A stretch of 64,000 bases of DNA from Microbacterium oleivorans (GTDB taxonomy: Bacteria; Actinomycetota; Actinomycetes; Actinomycetales; Microbacteriaceae). Where the stretch lies: NCBI RefSeq assembly GCF_023715745.1, contig NZ_JAMBOV010000001.1, positions 372,001-436,000 of the forward strand, in the 5' to 3' direction. Shown one piece after another: positions 18,501 to 27,383 of this stretch. The notes beneath the pieces are model-generated. The model was given only the letters and a program-made list of their open reading frames with translations, was not told the origin of the DNA and did no database searches. The translations under genes and the position numbers were made by a program. Each line of letters starts with the position of its first letter. The stretch's first letter is position 1.

Positions 18501-21500
18501 CAGGCCCCGTACGCGGTGCGCGACACCATCACGGTGCGGCCCGGCCGCACCGTCGCCGTCGACGTGCTGCAGAACGATTCCGACCCGGACGGCGACGACT
18601 TCGGGTTCGCCGAGAACGCCGTCGAGATCCCCGATGTGCCCGGTCTGGATGCCGAGGTCTCGGGTCAGCAGCTGCTCATCACGGCTCCTGACGAGCCGAT
18701 GCAGACGAGCGTGCTGTACACGATCGCCGACGAACGAGGCCTCGAGGCGACGACATCCGTCCAGATCACGGTCGACCCCGACGTGCCGCTGGCGCGGCCG
18801 ATCGCCCGCGACGACCGCATCCTCGCGGAGGACGTGGAGGAGGACGGTTCAGTCGTGGTCGACGTGCTGGAGAACGACGACGACCCCGACGGCACCCGTT
18901 CCGCGCTGCAGGTCTCGCTCGGCGAGGGCGGCGAGAACGCGCGCGTCCTGTCGGACGGCCGCGTCAGCCTGACGGTGGGCGACGAGCGTCAGCTCATCAC
19001 CTACCTCGTCACGGACGAGGACGACCAGGTGGCCGCCGCATTCGTCCACGTGCCGGCGCTCGCGGACCTGCCGCCCACGCTCATCTCGACCGAGGGCGTC
19101 ACCGTCAAGAGCGGTGAGACGATCGAGCTGCCGCTCTCGGAGTACGTCCGCGCGTCCGGAGGGGGCGACATCGTCATCACCGAGCAGGAGAAGGTGGCGG
19201 CGTCGCACAGCAACGGCGCGAACCTCGTCAAGGACGAGCGCACGCTCATCTACACCTCCGCCGAGCGCTACTTCGGCTCCGACGCCCTCACGTTCGAGGT
19301 CACGGACGGGAACGGACCCGACGATGAGAACGGGCGCAAGGCGACGTTGACGATCCCCATCACGGTGACGCCGCCCGACAACGAGCAGCCCACGATGGTC
19401 GGAGCGTCGCTCAACGTCGCACCCGGCGAGGATCCCGCCAGCCTCGGCCTGCGCGAGCTGGTCACGGATCCGGATCCCGGCGATCTCGACAACCTCACCT
19501 TCTCGCTGGCATCCGATGCGCCGGCCGGCACGACCGCGCGCATCGAAGGAAGCACCCTCTCGGTCGGCGCCGCCGCCGACACGGCGAAGGGCACGGCGTT
19601 CCCGCTCACCGTCCGCGTGACCGACAACCAGACGGATCCCGTCGAGGCGACCATCCAGGTCACGGTCACGGCGTCGACCCGCGAGCTCGCGTCGCTCAAC
19701 GACGACGTCATCCCACAGGCCGATCAGGGAGAGACGATCCCCGTCGACGTCCTCGCCAACGACGTCAATCCGTTCCCCGAGACGCCACTGCGACTCGTGT
19801 CCGCCAACATCGAAACCGGTCAGGGCCGCGCCGTCGTCAACGGGGACCGTGTCGACGTCACGACACCGGCGGACTTCGTCGGCAACGTCGTCGTGCGCTA
19901 CCGGGTGCTGGATGCCACGGAGGACGCCGACCGCGCGGTCGAGGGACGCATCCGCATCACCGTGCAGGGCCGTCCGGATGCTCCAGGCAAGCCGACAGTC
20001 ACCGCGGTGGAGAGTCGAACGGTCGTGCTCAGCTGGACGCCGCCCGTCGACAACGGGCGTCGCATCGAGGGGTACACGGTCACCTCGACGGCCGGAGGCT
20101 ACACGCGGGAGTGCCCGTCCACGACCTGCACCCTGGACGGTCTCACGAACAACGTCGAGTACAACTTCGTGGTGACCGCGACGAACAGCGTGGGCGAGTC
20201 CGATCCGTCGGTGCCGTCCGAGACCGCACGCCCCGATGTGCGCCCGGATCAGCCGGCCCCACCGACCCTGAAGTTCGGCGACCGCAGCCTCGACATCGCG
20301 TGGAAGACACCGCGCACCGAGGGTTCGCCCGTCGAGAGCTACACGCTCGAGATCTCGCCCGCGCCGCCGTCCGGGGTCGCGCAGAAGACGGGCCTGACGG
20401 GCAACTCCCACCGCTGGGAGGGGCTGCAGAACGGGACCGAGTACCAGGTGCGCGTCCGCGCGCACAACCGGGCGCCGGAGCCGTCGGACTTCTCGCAGTG
20501 GTCGGCGGGCGAGATCCCCGCGGCCCCGCCGTCGGCATCGGGCGCGCCCACCGTGGCTCGGCTCGAGCCGGTCGGCAACCGGGCGCAGATGCGCGTCTCG
20601 TGGAACCAGCCTGCGGAGAACGGCGACGCCATCGCCGGATACGAGCTGCGGGTCATCCGCGGTGGCAACGTGGTGGACACGATCGCCGTACCCGCGGGCC
20701 AGACCAGCCAGGCCGTCGTCGTCGACACGTCGCAGTCGGACTACACGTACGACGTTCGAGCGCGCAACAAGGCCGGCTGGGGCGATCGCAGCCCGCAGTC
20801 CGCGCCGCGCCGTGCCTTCACCCCGCCGGGGGCGCCGTCGAGCGTCGCCGCGCGCGAGGGCGACAACCAGGTCGTGGTGCAGTGGGAGCCCGGCGCATCC
20901 AACGGCGCGAACGCGAACGAGATCCAGTACCAGTACAGCGTCAACGGCGCCGGCTGGCGCGCGGACTGGGTCGCCGGCGGCGGCTCGGGCACCTCGGGCA
21001 CGATCGGCAACGGTGCGGTGAACAACAACGGCTCGTACACGATCCAGATCAGGGCGGTCGCCACCGCAGACGGCAGCACGTACGAGGGGCCCGCATCTTC
21101 GGCATCCAACCAGGTCCGGCCGTACGGCCAGATCGGCAACCCATCGGCGAAGGCGACGCGGACGAACGATCGTCAGATCACCATGGAGTGGAGCTCGCCG
21201 GCTGCCAACGGACGTCCGGTGACGACCGAGATCCGCACCGGTGACGGCCGCGGGTGGCGACAGGTCGCCGCGTCGGGCTCGGAGACCTACAGCGGCCTCA
21301 ACTACAGCGAGACCCGCACGATCGAGGTGCGCACGAGCGCTGAGGGCAGCCAGACCACGACGGCGCAGGACAGCGCGACGACGGCCGCACCCCCGCCCCC
21401 GCCGGACCCTCGGGCCCGCGTGAGCCGTGGCTCGAGCGCCAGCGGTCAGCCCGGCTGCAGCGGCTCGGCGTGCGCCTACTTCAAGGTGACCGTCTCCGAC

Positions 21501-21680
21501 TTCACCCCGGGCACATACGCCTACGACTGCTACGGCAATGGATCGCGCTTCGACACGGCCAACGAGAGCCGGTACTTCCCTGCCAACGGCGAGGTCCAGC
21601 TGGGCTGCTACTGGGGCTTCCCGGGAGCCGAGGTCTACGTGACCCTCAATGGCAAGAGATACGAGTCGAGCACCTGGTGA
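15588..21680 (+). CDS. Giant surface protein with Ig/cadherin-like and FN3 repeats
   Basis: A 2030-residue membrane-anchored extracellular protein. One transmembrane helix (residues ~15-33) is followed by a non-repetitive ectodomain to ~365, an acidic linker (EGEGEEEEETTEE), about eleven Ig/cadherin-like repeats to ~1460 marked by LENDLDADGD, GNDTDPAGG, QNDSDPDGDD and similar Ca-binding-type loops, then about five FN3 domains (~1465-1940). The C-terminal ~85 residues hold four Cys (PGCSGSAC, YDCYG, LGCYWG). There is no LPXTG signal, so anchoring is N-terminal. It is the first gene of the MoxR/DUF58/kinase operon, with MoxR 27 bases downstream, and is probably the structure that operon builds or controls. 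GGGGGGAG precedes the ATG. Confidence 0.85.
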   Translation: MKSFAWLRSRPKTMASIGAVTAAVVAVGVLALTYEGEPTTEVELNDGGVWLTKQTSLLVGHFNNESRLLDGGLRTLSQDYDIQQAGNRVLVTDQTENTATAIDPARVVLSDKADLPSNSQVVLGGPTVAAMDEGGALRAAPFTSLGAVGKEAGDPIAELGRGAAVTVSTAGLVYAVSAEKGALYAYAPDAQGVFVQTAERELEGVEKNDELAITSVGGVSVVLDRTSSTLYTSDGLVTQVPDEAILQQPSNVTDTVTLATPSELVRVPLEGGDPVTTDAGDGGAPAQPVYVAGCAYGAWSGSGAFVRDCVGDENDVTRTVEGIDRTSELRFRVNRDVVVLNDIFGGSAWMASDALQQVDNWEDLTPPEGEGEEEEETTEETVQSTLPERTEKNTPPVAENDRYGVRPGRTTVLPVLENDLDADGDVLVAKVTGKPSIGEVTPIYNGTALQIELPEDASGTTTFTYEVDDGRKGKDTARVTLTVRPLSENSPPVQKRKTAITVETGGVVSYNVLTDWIDPDGDDIFLSSVTPDGGDEAEFTSDGQITYRAIGGLQGRKDVPITVSDGNDDGAGVARYDIRPLGTTLPVTNADHVVTRPDRPVTVRPLSNDTSTGSEQLRLTRVDDVDGGTVTRDYPDKSFTFQSGTTGTYYATYLASAGANSAPGIVRIDVLPEEDADVAPIAVRDVALLPTGGDVLVNVLGNDTDPAGGILVVQSVSVGADSGLTAAVLGHETIRVSDQSALDQQVRIQYRISNGSQSADGEIIVIPVPAPEKLKPPTALDDEAVVRVGDVVTIPVMDNDYHPNGDEIHISPELVPPLVDEADGDLFVSEDTLRFRAGTEPKTVNATYEVEDSTGQRDAGYVTIRILPRDDEANAAPRPRDVTVRALSGSGVQVPIDLNGIDADGDSVQLVGLASSPAKGKVTAIEADSFIYTAFEDSVGVDRFRYRVRDNLGKEATGLVEVGIAPAESTNQAPYAVRDTITVRPGRTVAVDVLQNDSDPDGDDFGFAENAVEIPDVPGLDAEVSGQQLLITAPDEPMQTSVLYTIADERGLEATTSVQITVDPDVPLARPIARDDRILAEDVEEDGSVVVDVLENDDDPDGTRSALQVSLGEGGENARVLSDGRVSLTVGDERQLITYLVTDEDDQVAAAFVHVPALADLPPTLISTEGVTVKSGETIELPLSEYVRASGGGDIVITEQEKVAASHSNGANLVKDERTLIYTSAERYFGSDALTFEVTDGNGPDDENGRKATLTIPITVTPPDNEQPTMVGASLNVAPGEDPASLGLRELVTDPDPGDLDNLTFSLASDAPAGTTARIEGSTLSVGAAADTAKGTAFPLTVRVTDNQTDPVEATIQVTVTASTRELASLNDDVIPQADQGETIPVDVLANDVNPFPETPLRLVSANIETGQGRAVVNGDRVDVTTPADFVGNVVVRYRVLDATEDADRAVEGRIRITVQGRPDAPGKPTVTAVESRTVVLSWTPPVDNGRRIEGYTVTSTAGGYTRECPSTTCTLDGLTNNVEYNFVVTATNSVGESDPSVPSETARPDVRPDQPAPPTLKFGDRSLDIAWKTPRTEGSPVESYTLEISPAPPSGVAQKTGLTGNSHRWEGLQNGTEYQVRVRAHNRAPEPSDFSQWSAGEIPAAPPSASGAPTVARLEPVGNRAQMRVSWNQPAENGDAIAGYELRVIRGGNVVDTIAVPAGQTSQAVVVDTSQSDYTYDVRARNKAGWGDRSPQSAPRRAFTPPGAPSSVAAREGDNQVVVQWEPGASNGANANEIQYQYSVNGAGWRADWVAGGGSGTSGTIGNGAVNNNGSYTIQIRAVATADGSTYEGPASSASNQVRPYGQIGNPSAKATRTNDRQITMEWSSPAANGRPVTTEIRTGDGRGWRQVAASGSETYSGLNYSETRTIEVRTSAEGSQTTTAQDSATTAAPPPPPDPRARVSRGSSASGQPGCSGSACAYFKVTVSDFTPGTYAYDCYGNGSRFDTANESRYFPANGEVQLGCYWGFPGAEVYVTLNGKRYESSTW

Positions 21681-21707
21681 CCCCCTTCGAGAGCAAGGAC
21701 TGAACAA

Positions 21708-22679
21708 ATGAGCATGACCCCCGAACAGGCGGCCTGGTTCCGCGACACGTTCACGCGTCTCGTCGACAACGTCGACCAGGCTCTGATGGGCAAGCGCGAG
21801 GTCGTCGGCCTCGTGCTGGCCGCCATGCTCGCCGAGGGCCACGTCCTCCTCGAGGACGCACCCGGCACCGGCAAGACGAGCCTCGCGAAGGCGCTCGCCG
21901 CCAGCGTGCAGGGCACCTCCACCCGCATCCAGTTCACGCCGGACCTGCTGCCCTCCGACGTGACCGGAGTCACGATCTACGACCAGCAGAACCACAAGTT
22001 CGAGTTCCACAAGGGGCCGGTGTTCGCATCGATCGTCCTGGCGGACGAGATCAACCGCGCGTCGCCCAAGACGCAGTCCGCCCTCCTCGAGGTCATGGAG
22101 GAGTCGCGGGTCACGGTCGACGGTGTTCCGCATGAGGTCGGCCGCCCGTTCCTGGTCATCGCGACGCAGAACCCGATCGAGCAGGCCGGTACCTACAAAC
22201 TGCCCGAGGCGCAGCTCGACCGCTTCATGGTCAAGACGTCGATCGGCTACCCCTCGCTGGCCGTCGCCGAGCGGATCCTCGCCGGCGAGGTCGACCGCAA
22301 CCCGTCCGGCAAGCTCAGCCCCGTCATCACGACGAAGGCCGTCGCCGACATGGCCGACCTGGCGGCATCCGTCCACGTCGACCCCGCCGTCGCCCGGTAC
22401 GCCGCTCAGCTCGTCGAGGCGACCCGCGAATCGGATGCCACCAAGCTCGGCGTCTCGGTCCGTGGTGCCATCTCGATGATGCGCGTCGCGCGTGTGGTCG
22501 CGGCATCCCAGGGGCGCCACTACGTGATCCCCGACGACGTGAAGTCCCTCGCCGCTCCGGTGTGGACGCACCGTCTCGTGCTCGATCCTGAGGCGGAGTT
22601 CGCCGGCACGACATCCGAGTCGGTCATCGAGCGCGCGCTCGGCCAGGTCGAGGCGCCCCTCGCGAGGGCGTCGGCCTGA
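21708..22679 (+). CDS. MoxR family AAA+ ATPase
   Basis: A 323-residue cytosolic AAA+ chaperone-type ATPase. Walker A is EDAPGTGKTSLAKAL (near residue 50), Walker B is IVLADEINRASPKTQSALLE (near 111), sensor 1 is VIATQNPIEQAGTYKLPEAQ with the arginine finger LDRF, and the C-terminal lid includes VSVRGAISMMRVARV. MoxR proteins remodel or activate partner proteins, usually encoded next to them. Its stop overlaps the DUF58 start by one base, the standard MoxR-DUF58 pairing. The likely targets are the membrane and surface proteins of this operon, which is inference. Confidence 0.93.
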   Translation: MSMTPEQAAWFRDTFTRLVDNVDQALMGKREVVGLVLAAMLAEGHVLLEDAPGTGKTSLAKALAASVQGTSTRIQFTPDLLPSDVTGVTIYDQQNHKFEFHKGPVFASIVLADEINRASPKTQSALLEVMEESRVTVDGVPHEVGRPFLVIATQNPIEQAGTYKLPEAQLDRFMVKTSIGYPSLAVAERILAGEVDRNPSGKLSPVITTKAVADMADLAASVHVDPAVARYAAQLVEATRESDATKLGVSVRGAISMMRVARVVAASQGRHYVIPDDVKSLAAPVWTHRLVLDPEAEFAGTTSESVIERALGQVEAPLARASA

Positions 22680-24019
22680 TGACGATGACGCCGGAGACGG
22701 TGGCCGAGGCGCCCGACGCCCCCGGCGCCTCCGGCGTGCCCGAGAACGCTCCGGAGGACACGGCCGACGCGCCTCAGCTCGCCCCCCGCGAGGCCACGAG
22801 GTGGGAGAAGCTCCGAGAGGATGCCGGGGTGTGGGCGCGCCGCGCCGCGCACCGGGCCGCGGTCGTCGCGGAGGTGGTCCAGGTCACCGGCTGGGTGGTC
22901 ATGGCCGGCGCCGTCATCCTGTGGATCACCGCATTCACGCTCGGCTGGCAGGAGGCCTTCGTCGCCGCCGTCGTGGCGACCGTCCTCGTGCTGCTGTGCG
23001 TCGTCTTCCTGTTCGGTCGCACCGCGTACGAGGTGGACCTCGATCTCACCCGCACCCGCGTCGTGGTGGGGGAGCGTGCGGTCGGTGCGCTCTCGCTCGC
23101 CAACCGCACGTCGCGCTCGCTCCTTCCCTCCGAGGTGGTCCTCCCCGTCGGATCGGGCCGTGGACTCTTCCAGGTGCCGCGCCTGGCTCCGGGCGCAGAG
23201 CACGAGGAGCTCTTCGCGATCCCGACGACCGCCCGCGGCGTGCTCGCGGTCGGCCCGGTGAGCGTGCTCCGCGGCGACCCGCTCGGCCTCTTCGAGCGCA
23301 CACACGACCGCCGGCAGGCCGTGGACCTCTTCGTTCACCCGCGCACCCTGCCGCTCGAAGGTCTCTCACTCGGCCAGATGCGCGACCTCGAGGGTCTGCC
23401 GGACCAGCACCTCGCGCGCGACGACGTGTCGTTCCACGCGCTCCGCGACTATCAGCCGGGCGACGACCTGCGCCACGTGCATTGGAAGTCCACGGCGCGC
23501 ACCGGAACGCTCATGGTGCGCGAGTACGAGCAGACGCGTCGCTCCCACTTCGTCGTCGCCCTCTCGACCCACCCCGGCGAGTACCGCGACCCCGAGGAGT
23601 TCGAGACGGCGATCTCGGTCGCCGGCTCCATCGGTCTGCGCGCGCTGCGTGACTCCCGCACCCTCGACGTCCGCACGTCGGCGGGCAAGATCCGCGCCGA
23701 GACCGGGCGTCGCTACCTCGACTCCCTCTCCGCCCTGGAGCCCAGCAAGCCGCGCGAGGGCGGCATCGTCGCGCTCGCCGGCATCCTCGCGGCGCATTCG
23801 CCGGACGCCGCGGTCGCCGTCCTCATCTGCGGGTCCACCGTCGACGCGGGTCAGCTGCGTCTCGCGTGCTCCCGCGTGCCGTTCGGGGTGCGGACGCTCG
23901 CGATCATCGCGGACGGCCGGCTCGAGGCGCCCGTCCTGCGACGGGTGGGCGACGCGGACGTCGTCGCTCTCGGCGAGCTGGATCAGCTCCCGAACGCGAT
24001 CCGCAAGGTGCTGTCGTGA
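22679..24019 (+). CDS. DUF58 domain membrane protein
   Basis: A 446-residue protein with an acidic, Pro-rich N-terminus, two membrane helices (residues ~68-115) and a cytosolic DUF58 region. The DUF58 signature is DYQPGDDLRHVHWKSTAR near residue 256, followed by LMVREYEQTR and a von Willebrand-A-like continuation. DUF58 proteins nearly always travel with MoxR ATPases and transglutaminase-like proteins, and are thought to be adaptors or substrates of MoxR; a biochemical activity is not established. The start overlaps the MoxR stop by one base and its stop overlaps the next start by four, so expression is coupled. Confidence 0.9.
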   Translation: MTMTPETVAEAPDAPGASGVPENAPEDTADAPQLAPREATRWEKLREDAGVWARRAAHRAAVVAEVVQVTGWVVMAGAVILWITAFTLGWQEAFVAAVVATVLVLLCVVFLFGRTAYEVDLDLTRTRVVVGERAVGALSLANRTSRSLLPSEVVLPVGSGRGLFQVPRLAPGAEHEELFAIPTTARGVLAVGPVSVLRGDPLGLFERTHDRRQAVDLFVHPRTLPLEGLSLGQMRDLEGLPDQHLARDDVSFHALRDYQPGDDLRHVHWKSTARTGTLMVREYEQTRRSHFVVALSTHPGEYRDPEEFETAISVAGSIGLRALRDSRTLDVRTSAGKIRAETGRRYLDSLSALEPSKPREGGIVALAGILAAHSPDAAVAVLICGSTVDAGQLRLACSRVPFGVRTLAIIADGRLEAPVLRRVGDADVVALGELDQLPNAIRKVLS

Positions 24020-26328
24020 ATCGGCTGCGCTTCCTGCTGCTGCCGGGCTCGACGTGGCGGCGACTCGTCGCCGACGTCGGCGCGGTCATCCTGCTCCTGG
24101 CGGTCGGCATCGTCGGGTTCGCGGCAACGTTCGACGGCGCCTCCTACCTCGTCGCGGCCCTCGGCGCCCTCGTCGTCGGCATCGCCCTCTCCTGGGTGGG
24201 GGCCCGCTGGCGCTGGGGCGTCCTGACCCTCGCCGGCGCGACGGTCGCTCTCTATTTCCTGCTCGGCGGCGCGTTGGCCCTGCCGCACACGTCCTTCCTC
24301 GGTGTGGTGCCGACCCTCGAGACGTGGCGTCAGCTCGCGTTCGGCGTGGTCACGGCGTGGAAGGACCTGCTGACGACGGTGCCTCCCGTGGCCTCCGACG
24401 ACGGCCACCTGATCGTCCCGTTCCTCATGACGCTCGTCGCGTCCGTGCTGACGGCCTCGCTCGCCCTGCGGCTGCGCCACCCGGCGTGGGCGCTGATCCC
24501 GGCCTCCCTCTACATCGCCGGCGAGATCCTCCTCGGCACGGCGCAGACCGTCGCGCCCATCGTGCAGGGCGCCCTGTTCATCGTCGTCGCCGCCGTCTGG
24601 TTGGCGCTGCGGACCCTGTGGAGTCCCGAGCGCACCGCGGTCGAGGCCGCGACCCCGGGAGCGGATGCCTCACGTGCCGCGCGCCTGCGACGTCTGGTCT
24701 CCGGCGGGGTCGTCGTCGCTCTCGCGACGGGGGCGGGTGCGGCCGTCGCCGCGACCGCTGCGCCGCCGACCCAGCGGTACATCCTGCGCGACTTCGTCGT
24801 GCCGCCGTTCGACATCCACGACTACGCGAGCCCTCTGCAGTCGTGGCGCGGATACGTCCGCGACTACGAGACCGAGCCTCTCTTCACGGTGAGCGGACTC
24901 CCGGAGGACGGGCGCGTGCGCCTCGCGACGATGGACGCCTACGACGGCATCGTCTACAACGTCGCCGAGGACGGCGCCGGCTCCTCGAGCGCCTTCACCC
25001 CGGTCCGCACGAACATGTCGCCCCAGGCCGAGGGCGACGACGCGACGGTGCGCTTCGACATCGAGAACCTCGACGGTGTGTGGCTGCCATCCGTGGGTTC
25101 CGCCCACGACATCCGCTTCGCGGGCGACCGCGCGACCGACCTCCGCCGCGGCGCCCACTTCAACGACGGCACGGGTACGGCCGTCGTCACCGCGGGTCTC
25201 GGCTCCGGCGACCAGTACACGATCGACACGACGGTGCCCGAGCAGCCGACCGACGAGCAGCTGGCGGACCAGCAGTTCGCGCCGCTGAAGATGCCCAAGC
25301 AGACCGGCATCCCGCAGGCCCTGAGCGAGCTCGCGTCGGACGCCACAGAGGAGGCCGAGACGCCGATCGAGCGGGCGCGGGCACTCGAGAGCTATCTGCA
25401 GACCGACGGGTACTTCAGCCACGGTCTGGCCGACGACGTCTACTCGCCGTCCGGCCATGGCGCCGCCCGGATCACGATGCTCGTCTCCAACGAGCAGATG
25501 GTCGGTGATGACGAGCAGTACGCCGTCACCATGGCCCTCATGGCGCTGCAGCTCGGTATGCCGGCGCGTGTGGTCATGGGCTGGTACCCCGACGACGGGC
25601 AGGATGCCGGTGGGGTCTTCACGGCGACCGGCGACAACATGCACGCCTGGGTTGAGATCGCGTTCGCGGATGCCGGATGGGTGACCTTCGACCCGACCCC
25701 GGACGAGGACAACGAGCCGAGCCAGCAGAACACGAAGCCGCGCGCCAACCCGAAGCCCCAGGTGCTGCAGCCGCCGCCGCCGGCGCAGGAGCCGGCGGAG
25801 CTGCCGCCGGCTCTCGCCGAGGAGCGGGACCAGGACGAGGAGGAGCCGCCCGGACCCGACTGGCTCGGACCGGTGCTCCTGTGGACCGGCGTGGGGCTCG
25901 GCACCCTCCTCCTGCTGCTGTCGCCGTTCCTCGTGATCGGCGGGATCAAGGCAGCCCGCCGCACGCGACGGCTGCGCGCCGAGCGCACCGCCGACCGTGT
26001 CTCCGGCGGATGGGACGAACTCGTCGACCGCGCCGTCGACTACCGTGTCGCGGTACCCCCGGGGTCGACCCGTTTCGAGAGCGCGCAGGTGGTCGGCGAG
26101 GCCTTCGACGGCGCCCGGGTCGCGACACTCGCGCAGCGGGCGGACGCCGACGTGTACGGCCCCGGCGACCCCACCCCCGAGGATGTCGACGCCTTCTGGC
26201 GCGAAGTCGATGAGATCGTCGCGGGCATGGCCGGCGGAGCCACGTTCTGGCAGCGCCTGCGCGCCCGCCTCAGCCTGAGGTCGCTGCGGCGGCGGGGCGG
26301 ACTGCTCGGAATGGCGCGACGGCGATGA
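24016..26328 (+). CDS. Transglutaminase-like membrane protein, catalytic Cys replaced by Asp
   Basis: A 770-residue membrane protein of the TgpA/DUF3488 type. Residues ~15-215 contain about six membrane helices, then a large extracytoplasmic part with a transglutaminase-like domain (~480-565), a Pro-rich linker, a last membrane helix (~615-640) and a cytosolic tail. The core motif reads GDDEQYAVTMALMALQLGMP; family enzymes have GxCE here, so the nucleophile position is Asp499. His543 (NMHAWVEI) and Asp559 (TFDPTP) are kept. The domain is therefore probably non-catalytic as a transglutaminase and may act as a peptide- or glycan-binding scaffold. GTG 24016 overlaps the DUF58 stop by four bases. 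Confidence 0.88.
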   Translation: MNRLRFLLLPGSTWRRLVADVGAVILLLAVGIVGFAATFDGASYLVAALGALVVGIALSWVGARWRWGVLTLAGATVALYFLLGGALALPHTSFLGVVPTLETWRQLAFGVVTAWKDLLTTVPPVASDDGHLIVPFLMTLVASVLTASLALRLRHPAWALIPASLYIAGEILLGTAQTVAPIVQGALFIVVAAVWLALRTLWSPERTAVEAATPGADASRAARLRRLVSGGVVVALATGAGAAVAATAAPPTQRYILRDFVVPPFDIHDYASPLQSWRGYVRDYETEPLFTVSGLPEDGRVRLATMDAYDGIVYNVAEDGAGSSSAFTPVRTNMSPQAEGDDATVRFDIENLDGVWLPSVGSAHDIRFAGDRATDLRRGAHFNDGTGTAVVTAGLGSGDQYTIDTTVPEQPTDEQLADQQFAPLKMPKQTGIPQALSELASDATEEAETPIERARALESYLQTDGYFSHGLADDVYSPSGHGAARITMLVSNEQMVGDDEQYAVTMALMALQLGMPARVVMGWYPDDGQDAGGVFTATGDNMHAWVEIAFADAGWVTFDPTPDEDNEPSQQNTKPRANPKPQVLQPPPPAQEPAELPPALAEERDQDEEEPPGPDWLGPVLLWTGVGLGTLLLLLSPFLVIGGIKAARRTRRLRAERTADRVSGGWDELVDRAVDYRVAVPPGSTRFESAQVVGEAFDGARVATLAQRADADVYGPGDPTPEDVDAFWREVDEIVAGMAGGATFWQRLRARLSLRSLRRRGGLLGMARRR

Positions 26329-27383
26329 CGAGCCGCGTGCCCGCGACGATGCGCCACCGCGTCCTCGCCCTCCTCATCGATTCCGCGGTCGCCGGCGGCG
26401 TCATCGCCGTGGCCACCGGTGTGGTCATCGGCCTCTCGGTGGCCACCGCGGAGGCTGTCTCCGTGGTGTGGCTCCTTCCGATCGTCGCGGGCGTCGGGGT
26501 CGTCTGGTTCCTCGTGTACTCGGCGATGCAGGGCGGCCGCGGGTCCGTCGGCATGCGGTTCATGGGCGTGCGGTTGGAGCATGCCGCCGATGACGCCGGA
26601 CTCGGATTCGGACGCGCCCTCGGAAGGAATCTGATCTGGGTGCTCACCGGCAGCGTGCTCGTCGGACTGTTCTCACCCCTGTTCGACCCGTCCCGCTGGC
26701 GGCGCGGATGGCACGACATCGCCTCCGGCGCCGTCGTCGTCGACGTCGTCCCTGCGACGGGACCTGCGGCTCCTGTCGGCTCCGTCCCGCCGGCCGACCT
26801 GCGACTGGACCCGATCCCGACATCGACTCCGGCGCCGGCCGCCCTCTCCCTCGCCGCCCCGACTCCTACCGGGAGCGCAGCTCGAATCGCCTCCGCGCCG
26901 GCTCCCGCAGCGGCCCCGCTGTCGCCGCCGTCCTGGGCACCGGCATCCGTTCCCGCACACCGGCGGATCGCTCGGACGCTCCCCGTCGATGTGATCTCCA
27001 CCGTGCCGGGTGTGCCGCACCGCGACGGGCGTCCCGCCTCGGCGGAGAGCGCGGCGCCTCCGGTCATCGCGATCCTCGGGTGGGACGACGGGACCCGTCA
27101 CATCGTCTACGAGCCGACGCTGTTCGGGCGCGGACCGGGTCAGCAGCCCGGGCGGCGCAGCACGGCGGTGCGCGACGAGACGCTGTCGCTGTCCAAGACG
27201 CACTTCGAGATCGGCACCGACGACGAGGGCACGTGGGTCGTCGACCGGCATTCGCTCAACGGCGTCGTCATCGTCCGCGGCGGTCAGCCGCAGCGCCTCG
27301 TGCCGGGTCAGCGGGCGCGCATCTGGTCGGGAGACGTCCTGGAACTCGGCGACCGCCGTCTCCGCGTGGAGAGCGCCCGATGA
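26325..27383 (+). CDS. RDD membrane protein with C-terminal FHA domain
   Basis: A 352-residue protein. Residues ~5-145 are an RDD domain with membrane helices (MRHRVLALLIDSAVAGG, GSVGMRFMGVRLE, then WHDIASGAVVVD). A Pro/Ala-rich linker of ~110 residues leads to a cytosolic FHA domain (~250-350) with the pThr-binding set: FGRGPG, SLSKTHFEI and HSLNGVVI. FHA domains bind phosphothreonine peptides, so it should be recruited by the product of the kinase gene in this operon. ATG 26325 overlaps the previous stop (ATGA), and the PP2C gene overlaps its own stop in the same way. Confidence 0.88.
   Translation: MTSRVPATMRHRVLALLIDSAVAGGVIAVATGVVIGLSVATAEAVSVVWLLPIVAGVGVVWFLVYSAMQGGRGSVGMRFMGVRLEHAADDAGLGFGRALGRNLIWVLTGSVLVGLFSPLFDPSRWRRGWHDIASGAVVVDVVPATGPAAPVGSVPPADLRLDPIPTSTPAPAALSLAAPTPTGSAARIASAPAPAAAPLSPPSWAPASVPAHRRIARTLPVDVISTVPGVPHRDGRPASAESAAPPVIAILGWDDGTRHIVYEPTLFGRGPGQQPGRRSTAVRDETLSLSKTHFEIGTDDEGTWVVDRHSLNGVVIVRGGQPQRLVPGQRARIWSGDVLELGDRRLRVESAR

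Noticed and set aside
16800..19950. Possible DNA tandem-repeat array
   Set aside because: Repeats are visible at protein level (DxDxDG loops every ~95 residues), but the DNA units have diverged, so this is a multidomain gene and not a repeat array.
18849..22571. Minus-strand open frame of 1240 codons
   Set aside because: It is antisense to the FN3 protein and MoxR genes. Its product is Arg/Asp/His/Val-rich low-complexity sequence without domains, as expected for a shadow frame in high-GC DNA.
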